NCBI RefSeq assembly: GCF_024199905.1
Contig: NZ_JANAFB010000027.1
Coordinates: 1-45,579 of the forward strand
From: Rothia santali
Lineage (GTDB): Bacteria > Actinomycetota > Actinomycetes > Actinomycetales > Micrococcaceae
Direction of reading: 5' to 3'
DNA length: 45,579 nt
Each line of letters opens with the position of its first letter. Within the stretch, counting starts at the first letter, position 1. The notes under the pieces are model-generated. The model did no database searches, was not told where the DNA came from, and worked only from the letters and a program-made list of their open reading frames with translations. A program made the translations under genes and the position numbers. This document shows positions 1 to 8,841 of the stretch, one piece after another.

Positions 1-965
1 CCGCCCCGGGCGCGGCCTACCGCCGGATCGAGATCACCTCGTCGCCGGGGGCCACCCGCTCGGCGGGCAGGCCGTCCACCGCCTCGAACCGCGGGGTGTT
101 GGTGACCAGCACCGGCGTGACGAGGGGTGAACAGCTGGGCCTTGCTGCGGAAGTAGGCCTCCATGCTGCCGTGCTGGTCCAGGTGGTCCTGCGTCAGGTT
201 GGTGAAGCCCGCGACGTCGTACACCAGCCCGTCCACGCGCCGGTAGTCCAGCGCGTGCGAGGAGACCTCCATGGACATCGCGGTGATGCCCCGCTCGCGC
301 ATCACGGTGACCAGCGAGTGCACGTGGGTCGACTCGGGCGTGGTGAGGCGGCTGGGGATGCGGTCCTCGCCGGCCAGGATCTCGATCGTCCCGATCAGCC
401 CGGTGGTGCGGCCCAGGGCCTCCAGGAGGGAGTTGAGCATGTAGGTGGTGGTGGTCTTGCCGTTGGTGCCGGTGACCGCGAAGAGCTGCTGCTCGGTCGC
501 GGAGGCGGGCTGGCTCGCGTAGACGCGCCCGGCGACCGGGCCCACGACCTCCCGGACCCGCTCCACCAGGAGCACCGGCAGCCCGACGCCCAGCGAGCGG
601 AGGATCTCCGCCCCGTCCGCGTCGGTCAGGACGGCGCGGGCGCCGCGCTCCACGGCGTCGGCCGCGAAACGGGCCCCGTGGACGTTGGAGCCGGGCACGG
701 CCACGTACAGGTCCCCGGCCTGGACCTCGTGGGAGTCCATGCTGACGCCGCGGATCTCGGTCTCGGGCGCCCCGGTCAGCTCGGCACGGCGTCCGTCCTC
801 GCGGATGAACGCGGCGACCTCCTCCAGGCTCCGGGCGGGGGCCGTGGCGGGGCGCAGCGTCTGGGCGGTGCCCCGGATCCGGCCGGCCGGCTGCGCCGGG
901 TCCGTGCCTGCGGCCTCCCCCGCGCCGGGCGCGGCGGGATGGGCCGGGGATTCCTCGTGGGGCAT
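1..965 (-). CDS. murE: UDP-N-acetylmuramoyl-tripeptide synthetase MurE, N-terminal part, broken near the left edge
   Basis: MurE adds the third residue of the peptidoglycan stem peptide (L-Lys or meso-DAP) to UDP-MurNAc-L-Ala-D-Glu in the cytoplasm, using ATP. Read from ATG at 965, the frame shows the Mur ligase N-terminal domain, the ATP loop TGTNGKTTTT at residues 165-174, TTPES at 208-212 and NLTQDHLDQHG at 256-266. A purine-rich AGAAGGAAG lies upstream of the start. Similarity stops at SKAQLFTP (residue 281, about base 123). Beyond that this frame stays open to the edge but loses its G/C third-position bias, while the -1 neighbouring frame has G/C at every third position and stops at 17-19. 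The C-terminal domain, which carries the amino-acid specificity loop, is therefore absent. ftsI lies 140 bases upstream. A contig-end chimera, frameshift or deletion could explain the break. Confidence 0.8.
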   Translation of the reverse strand, partial: MPHEESPAHPAAPGAGEAAGTDPAQPAGRIRGTAQTLRPATAPARSLEEVAAFIREDGRRAELTGAPETEIRGVSMDSHEVQAGDLYVAVPGSNVHGARFAADAVERGARAVLTDADGAEILRSLGVGLPVLLVERVREVVGPVAGRVYASQPASATEQQLFAVTGTNGKTTTTYMLNSLLEALGRTTGLIGTIEILAGEDRIPSRLTTPESTHVHSLVTVMRERGITAMSMEVSSHALDYRRVDGLVYDVAGFTNLTQDHLDQHGSMEAYFRSKAQLFTPRHAGAGHQHPAVRGGGRPARRAGGPRRRGDLDPAVGRARG

Positions 966-1105
966 CTGGGACTTCCTTCTCTGGCGGGCGGACGTGGACA
1001 CTCTACGCTCCTGGCACCCTGACTCGGGCATCCTCCGCGGGAGCGTGACGCGAAGGGGGCGGGGCGGACCCGCCCGAGGGACGTGACGATTCTAGTCGGG
1101 CCTCA

Positions 1106-2980
1106 CTACTGCCCTCCGTCGCGGTCGCCGTCGCCGTGACCGTCTGCGAACTTGGGGATCTCCACCGGGTCCGTCGTCGAGCGGGGCACCCGGTAGTGCT
1201 GCAGCACGGCGCGCATGATGCGCGAGAACGCCACCGTGGTGCCGATCGCGGTGACCTCGCCCTGCGGGCGGTGCATGACCACCGCCACCAGGTACTCGGG
1301 GTCGTCGATGGGCGCCATGCCCACGAAGGACGTGGTGTACCCGTCGAAACCGCTGCCGTCGTCGGCCGGGGCCTCGGCCGTGCCGGTCTTGCCGCCGACC
1401 CGCCAGCCGGGCACGGCGGCCTCCTTGGCGCCGCCCTCGGTGACTACGACCTCCATGATCTCGCGCATCTTGCGGGCCGTGTCGGAGGAGACCACGCGGC
1501 TGCCCTCGGGGGCGGGGCGGTCCTCCTCCTCCCCGTCCGCGTCCGTGATGGAGTCCACGATCTTGGGCGTGAGCTTGACGCCGTCGTTGGCGATGGCCTG
1601 GTAGGCCATCACGGTCTGGAGCGGGGTCTGCGAGACGCCCTGGCCGAACAGGATGGTGTACTGCTGGCGGACGTCCCAGGAGTCCGGCTCGGCGAACAGG
1701 CCCTGGCCCTCGCCGGGCAGCTCGATCCCGGTCGGGCTGCCGACGCCGAACTTCCGGAACCAGTCGTAGCGCTCCTGCCGGCTCAGCTGCTTGCCCGCGA
1801 GCACGGTGCCGGTGTTCATCGAGTCGGCGATGATGCCGGCCAGCGTGCGCCGCTCGTCGCCGTGCTCGAAGGAGTCGGTGATCAGCTCGCCGTCGATCCG
1901 CAGCTGCGCGGGGACATCGAACTCCGTGGTGGGCTCCGAGTGCCCCGAGTCGATGACCGCTGCGGCCGTGAGGACCTTCTCGGTCGAGCCGGGCTCGGTC
2001 AGGTGGGTCACGGCGCGCGGGCTGAAGTCCCCGCCGTCGGCGTCGGAGAAGTCGTTGGGGTCGATCGTGCTGGAGTCCGCGAGCGCCAGGACCGCGCCGT
2101 CCGAGACGCGCATGACCACGGCGGTCCCCCACTCAGCGTCGAGCTCCTCGGCGCGGGCGCGGACCTGCTGCTGGGCGAAGTACTGGATGTCGCGGTCGAT
2201 CGTGAGCCGCACGGTCTTGCCGTTGCGGGCCGGGCGGTTGACGTCCTCGCCCACGGGGATGCGGATGCCGTCGGCGCTGATCTCGTAGGAGCGCTCGCCG
2301 TCCTCGCCGGCCAGGTCGGCGTCGAACTGCTGCTCGATCCCGCCGGCCGCGCCCTCCGAGTTGAGGAAGCCGACCACGGATCCGCCTACCGATCCGTCGG
2401 GATAGCTGCGCTTGGACACGGCCTCGCCGTAGAGGAACTCGGCGCCGAGGTCCATGACGGCGTTGTACACGTCCGGGGTCACGTCCTCGGCGACGACGGC
2501 GTAGCGGCTGTCCCCGTCGAGGGACTCCATCACCTCGCGGTCGGGCAGGTCGAGCAGGTCCGCGAGCTGGTACACCAGCTCCTCGGGGGAGACCTCCTCG
2601 ATCGCATCCCCGCGGATGCGCGAGAACGAGGTCACGGCGGACTGGTCCACGGTGATCTTGTAGCGCTGGATGGAGCGGGCCAGCACGGCGCCGCCGGCGT
2701 CGTGGATCTCCCCCCGCAGCGCGGGCTCCACCTGGGTCCGGCGACGCCGCTCGAGCGCCTGCTCCGCCCGCCCCACCGGATCGATCGCCTGGACGTAGAA
2801 GAGGCGCCCGGCCAGGACGGCCAGCACGGCGAGGAAGGCGGAGATGCCGAGGAAGCTGCGGCGCAGGATGCCCTGGGCCGGCCGCGGGGCGGCCTTCGAG
2901 GCCTCGGCGCCGGCCCCGTCCCGGGGCTCGCCGCCGCGCTGCTCGCCCGACCTCGGGGGTCGGTCCTCCGTTGAATCCAC
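1106..2980 (-). CDS. ftsI: Peptidoglycan D,D-transpeptidase FtsI (class B penicillin-binding protein, PBP3-like)
   Basis: FtsI is the septal transpeptidase that cross-links peptidoglycan at the division site; beta-lactams target it. With GTG at 2980 the protein is 624 residues. A cytoplasmic acidic tail is followed by one membrane segment (about 39-62), a PBP dimerisation domain and the transpeptidase domain. The active-site motifs are all present: STEK (332-335), SMN (387-389) and KTGT (531-534). The frame is open upstream to 3118, but AGGAG sits just before the GTG and the extra residues are arginine-rich and do not look like coding sequence, so I prefer 2980. It lies between ftsL and murE on the same strand, the usual dcw cluster order. 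The 165-base leader holds a GCGGGCCG/CGGCCCGC inverted repeat whose role is unknown. Confidence 0.95.
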   Translation of the reverse strand: MDSTEDRPPRSGEQRGGEPRDGAGAEASKAAPRPAQGILRRSFLGISAFLAVLAVLAGRLFYVQAIDPVGRAEQALERRRRTQVEPALRGEIHDAGGAVLARSIQRYKITVDQSAVTSFSRIRGDAIEEVSPEELVYQLADLLDLPDREVMESLDGDSRYAVVAEDVTPDVYNAVMDLGAEFLYGEAVSKRSYPDGSVGGSVVGFLNSEGAAGGIEQQFDADLAGEDGERSYEISADGIRIPVGEDVNRPARNGKTVRLTIDRDIQYFAQQQVRARAEELDAEWGTAVVMRVSDGAVLALADSSTIDPNDFSDADGGDFSPRAVTHLTEPGSTEKVLTAAAVIDSGHSEPTTEFDVPAQLRIDGELITDSFEHGDERRTLAGIIADSMNTGTVLAGKQLSRQERYDWFRKFGVGSPTGIELPGEGQGLFAEPDSWDVRQQYTILFGQGVSQTPLQTVMAYQAIANDGVKLTPKIVDSITDADGEEEDRPAPEGSRVVSSDTARKMREIMEVVVTEGGAKEAAVPGWRVGGKTGTAEAPADDGSGFDGYTTSFVGMAPIDDPEYLVAVVMHRPQGEVTAIGTTVAFSRIMRAVLQHYRVPRSTTDPVEIPKFADGHGDGDRDGGQ

Positions 2981-3145
2981 TGGCTCCTCGTCTTCCTCAG
3001 CTCGTCGCGGCGCGCGGCGCGGCACCGCGCGTCGCGAAACTATCAAGTGTAGGGCGCGGGCGCACGGACGCGCGAACGCCCGCGGGCCGGCACGCGGGAC
3101 CGGCGGGACGGCCCGCACGCGCCGGCGGGGCTGCCCGGCGGCGGT

Positions 3146-3955
3146 CTATCCGGCCGGGGTCTGGCCCGCGGCCTCGCCGCCGGTGCCTTGGGCGCCGGCG
3201 CCCTCGCCGGTGCCCTGGGCGCCGGTCTGCCCCTGGGCGGCGCCGGCACCGTCGTTCCCGGTCCGCTGCCCGGCGTCGGCCTCGGATCCCCGGTCACCGT
3301 CCGAGCTCCCGGCCTCGCCGGAGCCTCGGTCGCCGTCCGCCTTGTCCTCCTCGGCGGCCCGCCGCTCGGCCTCCCGGGCGGCGTCGGTGTCGCTGTCCTT
3401 CGGCGGGTCGATCAGGTTGACCTGGCCGGAGTGCTCGGCCTCCTCGCGGTCCTCGGCCGGGGGCTGCGCCGGCTGGGCCTCGCCGGACAGCGAGGAGCTC
3501 GCGAGGTCCAGCTGGCCCTGGTCCGCGGAGGCGACCATGCCCAGCTGGGAGGCCCGGATCGCCAGGTTCTGGGGCGCCTCCTGGTACTGGATCTCCTGGC
3601 CGATCGCCTGGTTCTCCTCCATGAGCGAGCGCTGCTCGCCGCGCAGCTGGACGAGGTCGTACTGGTTGGAGGACATCGAGATGTTCAGCAGCAGGACGAA
3701 GCCCAGGGCCACCAGCACGCCGAAGATCGTGGCGATGACGGCCGGGATCCGGCGCCGGCGGCGCGCGGCGGGGGCCAGGGCGAGGGCCGGTCGCGCCGCG
3801 GCGGGCGCCGGGTCCGAGGGGGCCTCGGGGGCCTCGGCAGGCGCGGCGGCGCTCACGACCCGCAGGCCGCGCCGCTCCCTGACCGCCGTGAGGTGCAGAG
3901 CGCTGGGCGCGCCGTTCTCGGTCTCCGAGTCCGGGTGCCGGGGTTCTGCACTCAT
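3146..3955 (-). CDS. ftsL: FtsL-like septum protein with a long low-complexity C-terminal tail
   Basis: The gene sits in the ftsL slot between rsmH and ftsI, and its start overlaps the rsmH stop (ATGA at 3952-3955), which implies translational coupling. The 269-residue product has a basic cytoplasmic region ending in RRRRR (66-69 region), one membrane segment (about 70-92) and then a short coiled-coil stretch with Leu/Glu heptads (about 97-125), the layout of FtsL/DivIC proteins that scaffold FtsQ and FtsI-FtsW. Family members are usually 100-180 residues. The extra length is a Gln/Glu/Asp linker and a Gly-Ala-Gln-Thr tail from about residue 145 onward, which would lie outside the membrane. 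Primary sequence conservation in FtsL is weak, so the call rests on topology and position. Confidence 0.8.
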   Translation of the reverse strand: MSAEPRHPDSETENGAPSALHLTAVRERRGLRVVSAAAPAEAPEAPSDPAPAAARPALALAPAARRRRRIPAVIATIFGVLVALGFVLLLNISMSSNQYDLVQLRGEQRSLMEENQAIGQEIQYQEAPQNLAIRASQLGMVASADQGQLDLASSSLSGEAQPAQPPAEDREEAEHSGQVNLIDPPKDSDTDAAREAERRAAEEDKADGDRGSGEAGSSDGDRGSEADAGQRTGNDGAGAAQGQTGAQGTGEGAGAQGTGGEAAGQTPAG

Positions 3956-4938
3956 CTTGCCGTCCTAGTCTCGCGGATCTTCTCTGCGGCGCGCAGCTTG
4001 GCCGACGCCGCGCGGGGGTTGCTCTGGATCTCCTCCTCGGTGGGCGGCTCCGCCCCCCGGGTGAGGATCTTCAGCTCGGGCCGGTGCTCCTCGAGCTCCA
4101 CGGGGAACCCCTTGGGGGCGGTGGAGACCGCCCGGCTCGTCATCGCCCGCTTGACGATCTTGTCCTCCAGCGAGTGGTAGCTCATGGCCACGACACGCCC
4201 GCCGAGCCCGACGGCGTCGAGGGCCGCCGGAACGGCCCGCGTCAGAACTTCAAGCTCTTGGTTAACTTCAATGCGAAGCGCTTGGAAGGTCCGCTTCGCC
4301 GGGTGGCCGCCCGTCCGCTGCGACGCCGCCGGGACCGCCCGCGCGAGGATCTCGACGAGCTCCCCCGTCCTGGTAATCCGGTGATCTTCACGAACCTCTA
4401 CCAGAGCTTTAGCGATGCGGCCGGCGAACCGTTCCTCGCCGAGCTCCTTCAGCACGCGACGCAGCCGGGCCTCGTCATATTCGTTCACGATCTGCTCGGC
4501 GGTCAGCTCGTCCTCGGCGTTCATGCGCATGTCCAGCGGGGCGTCGTAGGAGTAGGCGAAGCCGCGCTCCCGCTCGTCCAGCTGGAGGGAGGAGACGCCG
4601 AGGTCGAACAGGACGCCCTCCACCGACGCCCGTCCGATGCTCTCGAGGACCTCGGGGATCTCGTCGTAGACGCCGTGGAAGGGGACGAACCGGTCGCCGA
4701 AGCGCCGCAGCCGGGCCCCGGCGAGCTCGTGCGCCTGGGGGTCGCGGTCGACGCCCACGACCCGCAGCCGCGGAAAGGCCTCCAGCAGCGCCTCGGTGTG
4801 GCCGCCCATCCCGAGGGTCGCGTCGACGACGACGGGACTCTCGCCCGCGAGGGCGGGCTCCAGCAGGCGCACGCACCGCTCCAGCATCACCGGAACGTGG
4901 CGCTCCTGCGCCGGCCGCTGATTCTCAGAGGTCTGCAT
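3952..4938 (-). CDS. rsmH: 16S rRNA (cytosine(1402)-N(4))-methyltransferase RsmH
   Basis: RsmH methylates N4 of C1402 in the ribosomal P site using S-adenosylmethionine. From ATG at 4938 the protein is 328 residues, close to the family norm. The SAM-binding signature DATLGMGGH is at 39-47 and FDLGVSS at 111-117, followed by the MRMN and [14 protein letters not shown] motifs typical of MraW. The frame continues upstream to 5055 but that portion is Arg-rich and unlike the family; [12 protein letters not shown] near the chosen N-terminus is the conserved beginning. A GGAGG lies about 12 bases before the ATG. It is preceded by mraZ (187-base gap) and overlaps ftsL by four bases, so it belongs to the dcw transcript. 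Confidence 0.95.
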   Translation of the reverse strand: MQTSENQRPAQERHVPVMLERCVRLLEPALAGESPVVVDATLGMGGHTEALLEAFPRLRVVGVDRDPQAHELAGARLRRFGDRFVPFHGVYDEIPEVLESIGRASVEGVLFDLGVSSLQLDERERGFAYSYDAPLDMRMNAEDELTAEQIVNEYDEARLRRVLKELGEERFAGRIAKALVEVREDHRITRTGELVEILARAVPAASQRTGGHPAKRTFQALRIEVNQELEVLTRAVPAALDAVGLGGRVVAMSYHSLEDKIVKRAMTSRAVSTAPKGFPVELEEHRPELKILTRGAEPPTEEEIQSNPRAASAKLRAAEKIRETRTAR

Positions 4939-5125
4939 CGGGGGTCTCGGCCTCCATGTCGTAGATCGTCGGCACCGGGCCGCCCGTCGGGCCCGGCGAG
5001 GGTGTCCTGCTCTCTCACGCCTGATCCCCATCCAAACGCTTCCGCCCGCCCGCACCCTGCCTCAGGGGAAGATGAGTCAGGAGGCGGCGCACCGAAAGCA
5101 TCGGCTGGAGATCACACGCCAGACG

Positions 5126-5557
5126 TCACAGCAAACCCGGGAGCACCTCCTCGTCGGTCTCGGAGAACTCGTTCTCCTTCTCGGCCAGGTAGGCCTCCCA
5201 TGCTCCGGCGTCCCACACCTCGGCGCGGGTCCCCGCCCCGATCACGGCCAGGTCCCGCTCCAGCCCGGCGTAGTCCCGCAGCGCCTGAGGGATGGTCACC
5301 CGGCCCTGCTTGTCCGGGACCTCGTCCGATGCCCCCGAGAGGAACACCCTGATGTAGTCCCGGGCCTGCTTGGAGGAGATCGGAGCCTGCCGCATCTGCT
5401 CGTGGACCCGCTCGAACTCGGCCTGGCTGAACACGTACAGGCAGCGCTCCTGCCCGCGGGTCAGTACGAGGCCCTCGGAGAGCTCCGCACGGAACTTGGC
5501 CGGGAGGATGAGGCGACCCTTGTCGTCCAGACGGGGCGAGTGGGTTCCGAGAAACAA
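5126..5557 (-). CDS. mraZ: Transcriptional regulator MraZ
   Basis: MraZ is the first gene of the dcw cluster and represses its own promoter and the cluster. The 143-residue product has two AbrB-like swapped-hairpin DNA-binding repeats: [14 protein letters not shown] near the N-terminus and [17 protein letters not shown] in the second half. I place the start at TTG 5557 because the family begins M-F-L-G-T and the sequence reads TTG then FLGTHSPRL, with GGAGGTG six bases upstream. An alternative TTG at 5581 would add eight residues and use the same ribosome site inside the gene, so it is less likely. GTGG boxes with 10-base spacing lie upstream and are a plausible autoregulatory site. Confidence 0.95.
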   Translation of the reverse strand: MFLGTHSPRLDDKGRLILPAKFRAELSEGLVLTRGQERCLYVFSQAEFERVHEQMRQAPISSKQARDYIRVFLSGASDEVPDKQGRVTIPQALRDYAGLERDLAVIGAGTRAEVWDAGAWEAYLAEKENEFSETDEEVLPGLL

Positions 5558-5636
5558 CTCACCACCTCCGCGACTGAGCAAGGGACGATCACCTGAGCAT
5601 CCGGGTCGGGTATGAGCTATACCTCTCCCGTGCGCT

Positions 5637-5669
5637 CCACTTTACTCCACTTCACACCACAGACACCAC
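5637..5669 (-). promoter_or_regulatory. Putative MraZ-binding box array upstream of mraZ
   Basis: On the minus strand GTGG occurs four times in direct orientation (plus-strand CCAC at 5637, 5647, 5657 and 5666), the first three exactly 10 bases apart; the two nearest mraZ read AAGTGGAG. A fifth CCAC starts at 5678. MraZ in other bacteria binds short G-rich direct repeats with a 10-base period upstream of its own gene. A TATAGC that could be a -10 box lies at 5616-5621, between the array and mraZ. Seen: the repeats. Inferred: the MraZ binding. Confidence 0.6.
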
Positions 5670-5747
5670 GATGACCTCCACCTGACACACTTTCGGTGGG
5701 TTTTCCCAGGCGCGTTCCGGCGCGCGCCGTTTCGGGCACGCATGCGA

Positions 5748-5789
5748 AAGGACCGGCGGCCGACGCTGATGCGTCGGCCGCCGGTCCTT
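5748..5789 (-). terminator. Strong hairpin terminator between DUF3040 gene and mraZ
   Basis: A perfect 19-base inverted repeat (left arm starts at 5748, four-base loop TGAT at 5767-5770, right arm ends at 5789) lies about 40 bases past the stop of the DUF3040 gene. On the minus strand it is followed by TTTC. It should separate DUF3040 transcription from the mraZ promoter. Confidence 0.75.
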
Positions 5790-5826
5790 CTGCGCGGGGT
5801 ATGGGAGTCAGAACACGCCGGCTGGG

Positions 5827-6210
5827 CTACGGCCGCTCCTGCCTCTTGTCCCACTGGTGCTCGAGACGGGACATGAACGAGGACTGACCGGACGAGGCAC
5901 CCCGGTCCGCGCGACCGGAGGCTCCGGCCTCGCGCTTCTTGCCGAGCGTCGCGAGGTACACGCCCGCCCCCATGATGACGAATCCCACGACGCCGATGAT
6001 GATGAGCTTGGTCGCGACGCCGGCGATGACGGCCGCGAGGCCGATCACGGCGACCACGACGCCCAGGACGATGTGCCGGACCGAGGGCATCCGCACCGTA
6101 CCGGATCCGCGGGTCTCCCCGTGCATGCTCTCGGCAAACTTGGGATCTTCGTGGTTGAGCTGCTGTTCGAGCTGCTCCAACAACTTCTGTTCACGCTCAG
6201 ATAGGGGCAT
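5827..6210 (-). CDS. DUF3040 domain-containing membrane protein
   Basis: The 127-residue protein starts with MPLSEREQKLLEQLE and continues to EDPKFAESM, the signature of the actinobacterial DUF3040 family. Two adjacent hydrophobic segments (about 46-66 and 68-88) form a membrane hairpin, with a charged N-terminal region and a polar C-terminal tail. Its function is unknown. A DUF3040 gene also lies near mraZ in mycobacteria (Rv2169c), so the linkage to the division cluster is conserved, but that does not define a role. GAGGAGAA upstream serves as ribosome site. A strong terminator follows. Confidence 0.9.
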   Translation of the reverse strand: MPLSEREQKLLEQLEQQLNHEDPKFAESMHGETRGSGTVRMPSVRHIVLGVVVAVIGLAAVIAGVATKLIIIGVVGFVIMGAGVYLATLGKKREAGASGRADRGASSGQSSFMSRLEHQWDKRQERP

Positions 6211-6285
6211 GATGTTCTCCTCTTCCCGTGGAGGCGCCTTTCATGAGGTGCGGGCCGGCGACTCCGTCTCTTAAGGATAGTGGTT

Positions 6286-7575
6286 TTAGGGCGTCTTTTC
6301 ATCGGACACGGGGGACGGATCCTCACGCGATCCGGAGCGTCCGTCCGGGGCGTAACGCGGCGAGATCTTCCCCGTGACCAGGCGGGCCGGCTGGAGCCCC
6401 TGCGGGCCGAACTTCTCCCGGATGACGTCCATCGCGCTCTCCGCCCCGTCCCACTCGGGCGCGTCGTGCAGCCCGGCCGCGCCGTCGCCGTCCCAGAGGG
6501 AGAGCTGCCGGCCGGCGTCGCCCTCGTCCAGGCGCTCCACGCGCACCCCGATCAGCCGGACGCGGGAGGGCAGCGGGCCCATGTCCTCCAGGAGCCGCCG
6601 CGCCGCCTCGTACACCTCGCGCCCGGTGGTCACGCCCTGGTCGAGCGCGCGGGAGCGGGTGTGAGTCGTGAAGTCGCGGTCCCGGACCTTGATCGCGACG
6701 CCGCGCGCCCGCCGCCCGGAGCGACGCAGCCGGCGCGCGACGTCGTGGCTCAGCTGCAGGACGACGGCGAGGATCTCGCGCAGGTCGTCCGTGTCGTAGG
6801 AGAAGGTGTGCTCGGCGCCCATGGACTTCTCGAGCCGCTCGACCACCACGGGCCGGTCGTCGATGCCCCGCACGATCTGGTGCAGGTGCGTCCCGGCGGC
6901 CTGGCCGAGCCGGCGCCTGAGGTACTCGAGCCCGGCGCCCCGCACGTCCGCCGAGGTGCGCAGGCCGGCGTCGTCGAGGCTCGCGGCGGTCTTCTCCCCC
7001 ACCCCCCACAGGCGGCGGACCGGCAGCGGGTCCAGGAACTCGAGGATCCGGCGGTCCGGCACGAGCCACAGGCCGTCCGGCTTGGAACCGGTCGAGGCCA
7101 TCTTGGCGATGAACTTGTTGCCGGCCACCCCGATCGAGGCCACGAGCCCGGTGGACTCGAGGATCTCCCGCCGGATCCCCCGGGCGATGGCGACCGGGCC
7201 GCCGAGCCGGCGCCGGGCCCCCGTGACGTCCAGGAACGCCTCGTCCACGCTCACCTGCTCCACGAGGTCGGTGACCGAGCGCAGGATCTCCATGACCCGG
7301 CGGGAGTACTCGCGGTAGCCGCCGTGGGAGGGCTCGAGGTACACCGCGTGGGGCGCGAGGCTCCGGGCGCGGGCGGTCGGCATCGCCGAGCCCACCCCCA
7401 GGGCGCGCGCCTCGTACGAGGCCGAGAGCACGACCGAGCGCGGCCCCGAGCCGGCGACGACGACCTGCCGCCCCCGGAGCTCCGGCCGCTGCAGCAGCTC
7501 CACGTTGACGAAGAACGCGTCCATGTCCACGTGCAGGATCACCCGATCCCTGAAGTCCGGCTCCGCGTCCGCCAC
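6286..7575 (-). CDS. dinB: DNA polymerase IV (Y-family translesion polymerase)
   Basis: This is an error-prone polymerase for lesion bypass. The 429-residue protein has the palm-domain metal ligands HVDMDAFF (Asp17) and SVDEAFLD (Asp111, Glu112), the helix-hairpin-helix GVGEKTAASL near 191-200, a little-finger domain, and a C-terminal QLSLW at 357-361 that matches a sliding-clamp binding motif. The start is GTG at 7575. It is divergent from the polyprenyl synthase gene with a 114-base gap. The tail past residue 400 is charged and probably disordered. All catalytic residues are present, so it should be active. Mycobacterial genomes also carry a dinB gene near mraZ. Confidence 0.95.
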   Translation of the reverse strand: MADAEPDFRDRVILHVDMDAFFVNVELLQRPELRGRQVVVAGSGPRSVVLSASYEARALGVGSAMPTARARSLAPHAVYLEPSHGGYREYSRRVMEILRSVTDLVEQVSVDEAFLDVTGARRRLGGPVAIARGIRREILESTGLVASIGVAGNKFIAKMASTGSKPDGLWLVPDRRILEFLDPLPVRRLWGVGEKTAASLDDAGLRTSADVRGAGLEYLRRRLGQAAGTHLHQIVRGIDDRPVVVERLEKSMGAEHTFSYDTDDLREILAVVLQLSHDVARRLRRSGRRARGVAIKVRDRDFTTHTRSRALDQGVTTGREVYEAARRLLEDMGPLPSRVRLIGVRVERLDEGDAGRQLSLWDGDGAAGLHDAPEWDGAESAMDVIREKFGPQGLQPARLVTGKISPRYAPDGRSGSREDPSPVSDEKTP

Positions 7576-7689
7576 GGTCCGCTCACCCCCTCGCCTCTCG
7601 CTCGTCGCCTACACTGAAGAGCAGTGCTCAAGCCACAACTATTCCCCGGGGCCGCGTGCGGGCGGCCACGGGAGGACAGGACCGCGCCC

Positions 7690-8802
7690 GTGAACTCCCC
7701 CGCCCACAGCCTCGCCCCCGAGACCGCCCTCAGCGCGCAGGAGCAGCGCTACGTCGAAGCCGTGGAGCGGGTCCTGCTGGACCACACCACGCGGCAGCGC
7801 CTGCTGCTCACCGAGGTCTCCCTGGACGCGCTGCCCCTGATCGACGCCATCGAGGACCTGTGCCGGGGCGGCAAGCGCCTGCGCGCGCTCTTCGCCTACT
7901 GGGGATGGCGCTGCGCCGGCGGGGACCCCGAGGCCCCGGAGATCGTCCGGGCCGGTGCGGCCATCGAGCTGTTCCAGGCGGCCGCCCTCATCCACGACGA
8001 CATCATCGACCACTCGGACACCCGCCGGGGCCGCCCCTCGGTGCACCGCCGCTTCCAGGGCGCGCACGAGGCCGAGGGCTGGCGGGGCAGCGCGGCCGGC
8101 TTCGGCGAGATGGCCGGGATCATCGCCGGGGACCTGTGCCTGTCCTTCTCCGAGGCGGTCTTCGCCTCGATCGGCACCCAGCCGGCCGCGAGCGGCAAGG
8201 CCCGGCGGATCTTCGACACGATGCGCACCGAGGTCATGGCCGGGCAGTACCTCGACGGGCTGTCGGAGGCCATCGGGGGCGAGGACCCGGAGGTCGCCCT
8301 CGAGCGAGCCAGCACCGTGATCCGCTTCAAGTCGGCGAAGTACTCGTGCGAGCACCCGCTGGCGATCGGCGCCGCCCTGGCCGGGGCCGCCGAGCCGCTG
8401 CTGAGCCAGCTGCGCGGCTTCGGGCTGCCGCTGGGCGAGGCCTTCCAGCTGCGCGACGACGTCCTCGGCGTCTTCGGCGAGCCCGAGCGGACCGGCAAGC
8501 CGGCCGGCGACGACCTCCGGGAGGGCAAGCGCACCGTCCTGATCGCCCTGACCGAGCAGCGCGGCGGACCCGACGACGCCGCGCTCCTCGACGAGGCGCT
8601 GGGCGACCCGGAGCTCGACGCCGCCGGCATCGAGCGGCTGCGCGAGGTCATCCGGGCGACGGGGGCGCTGACCGAGCTCGAGGGCATCATCGACGCCACC
8701 GAGCGCCAGGTGCGGGCGGCCCTGCGGCGCATCGAGGCGGACCCGGAGAGCAAGCGCGCCCTGGAGGTCATGGCCTCCAGGGCGCTGCACCGGGCCTCCT
8801 GA
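7690..8802 (+). CDS. Polyprenyl (short- or medium-chain trans-) diphosphate synthase
   Basis: The enzyme condenses isopentenyl diphosphate with an allylic diphosphate to make geranylgeranyl- or longer polyprenyl diphosphates for menaquinone, carotenoid or lipid carriers. The first aspartate motif is DDIIDHSD (in LIHDDIIDHSDTRRGRPSVH), the second is DDVLG (in FQLRDDVLGVFGE), and GGKRLRA supplies the IPP-binding Lys/Arg. The frame is open from GTG 7624, but that stretch holds rare codons (CCA, CAA, CTA); GTG 7690 has GGAGG 14 bases upstream and gives 370 residues, near the family length. However, TACACT at 7610-7615 lies eight bases before GTG 7624, so a leaderless longer form cannot be excluded. 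Position next to Rv2175c/pknL matches idsA2 (Rv2173) of mycobacteria. Confidence 0.9.
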   Translation: MNSPAHSLAPETALSAQEQRYVEAVERVLLDHTTRQRLLLTEVSLDALPLIDAIEDLCRGGKRLRALFAYWGWRCAGGDPEAPEIVRAGAAIELFQAAALIHDDIIDHSDTRRGRPSVHRRFQGAHEAEGWRGSAAGFGEMAGIIAGDLCLSFSEAVFASIGTQPAASGKARRIFDTMRTEVMAGQYLDGLSEAIGGEDPEVALERASTVIRFKSAKYSCEHPLAIGAALAGAAEPLLSQLRGFGLPLGEAFQLRDDVLGVFGEPERTGKPAGDDLREGKRTVLIALTEQRGGPDDAALLDEALGDPELDAAGIERLREVIRATGALTELEGIIDATERQVRAALRRIEADPESKRALEVMASRALHRAS

Positions 8803-8841
8803 GGCCGGGCGGCCGGGGCACCGGCCGGGCGGGGACGGGTC

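Noticed and set aside
4084-5352. A 422-residue plus-strand frame over rsmH and mraZ
   Set aside because: Antisense to two well-supported genes and ends in Pro/Arg low complexity.
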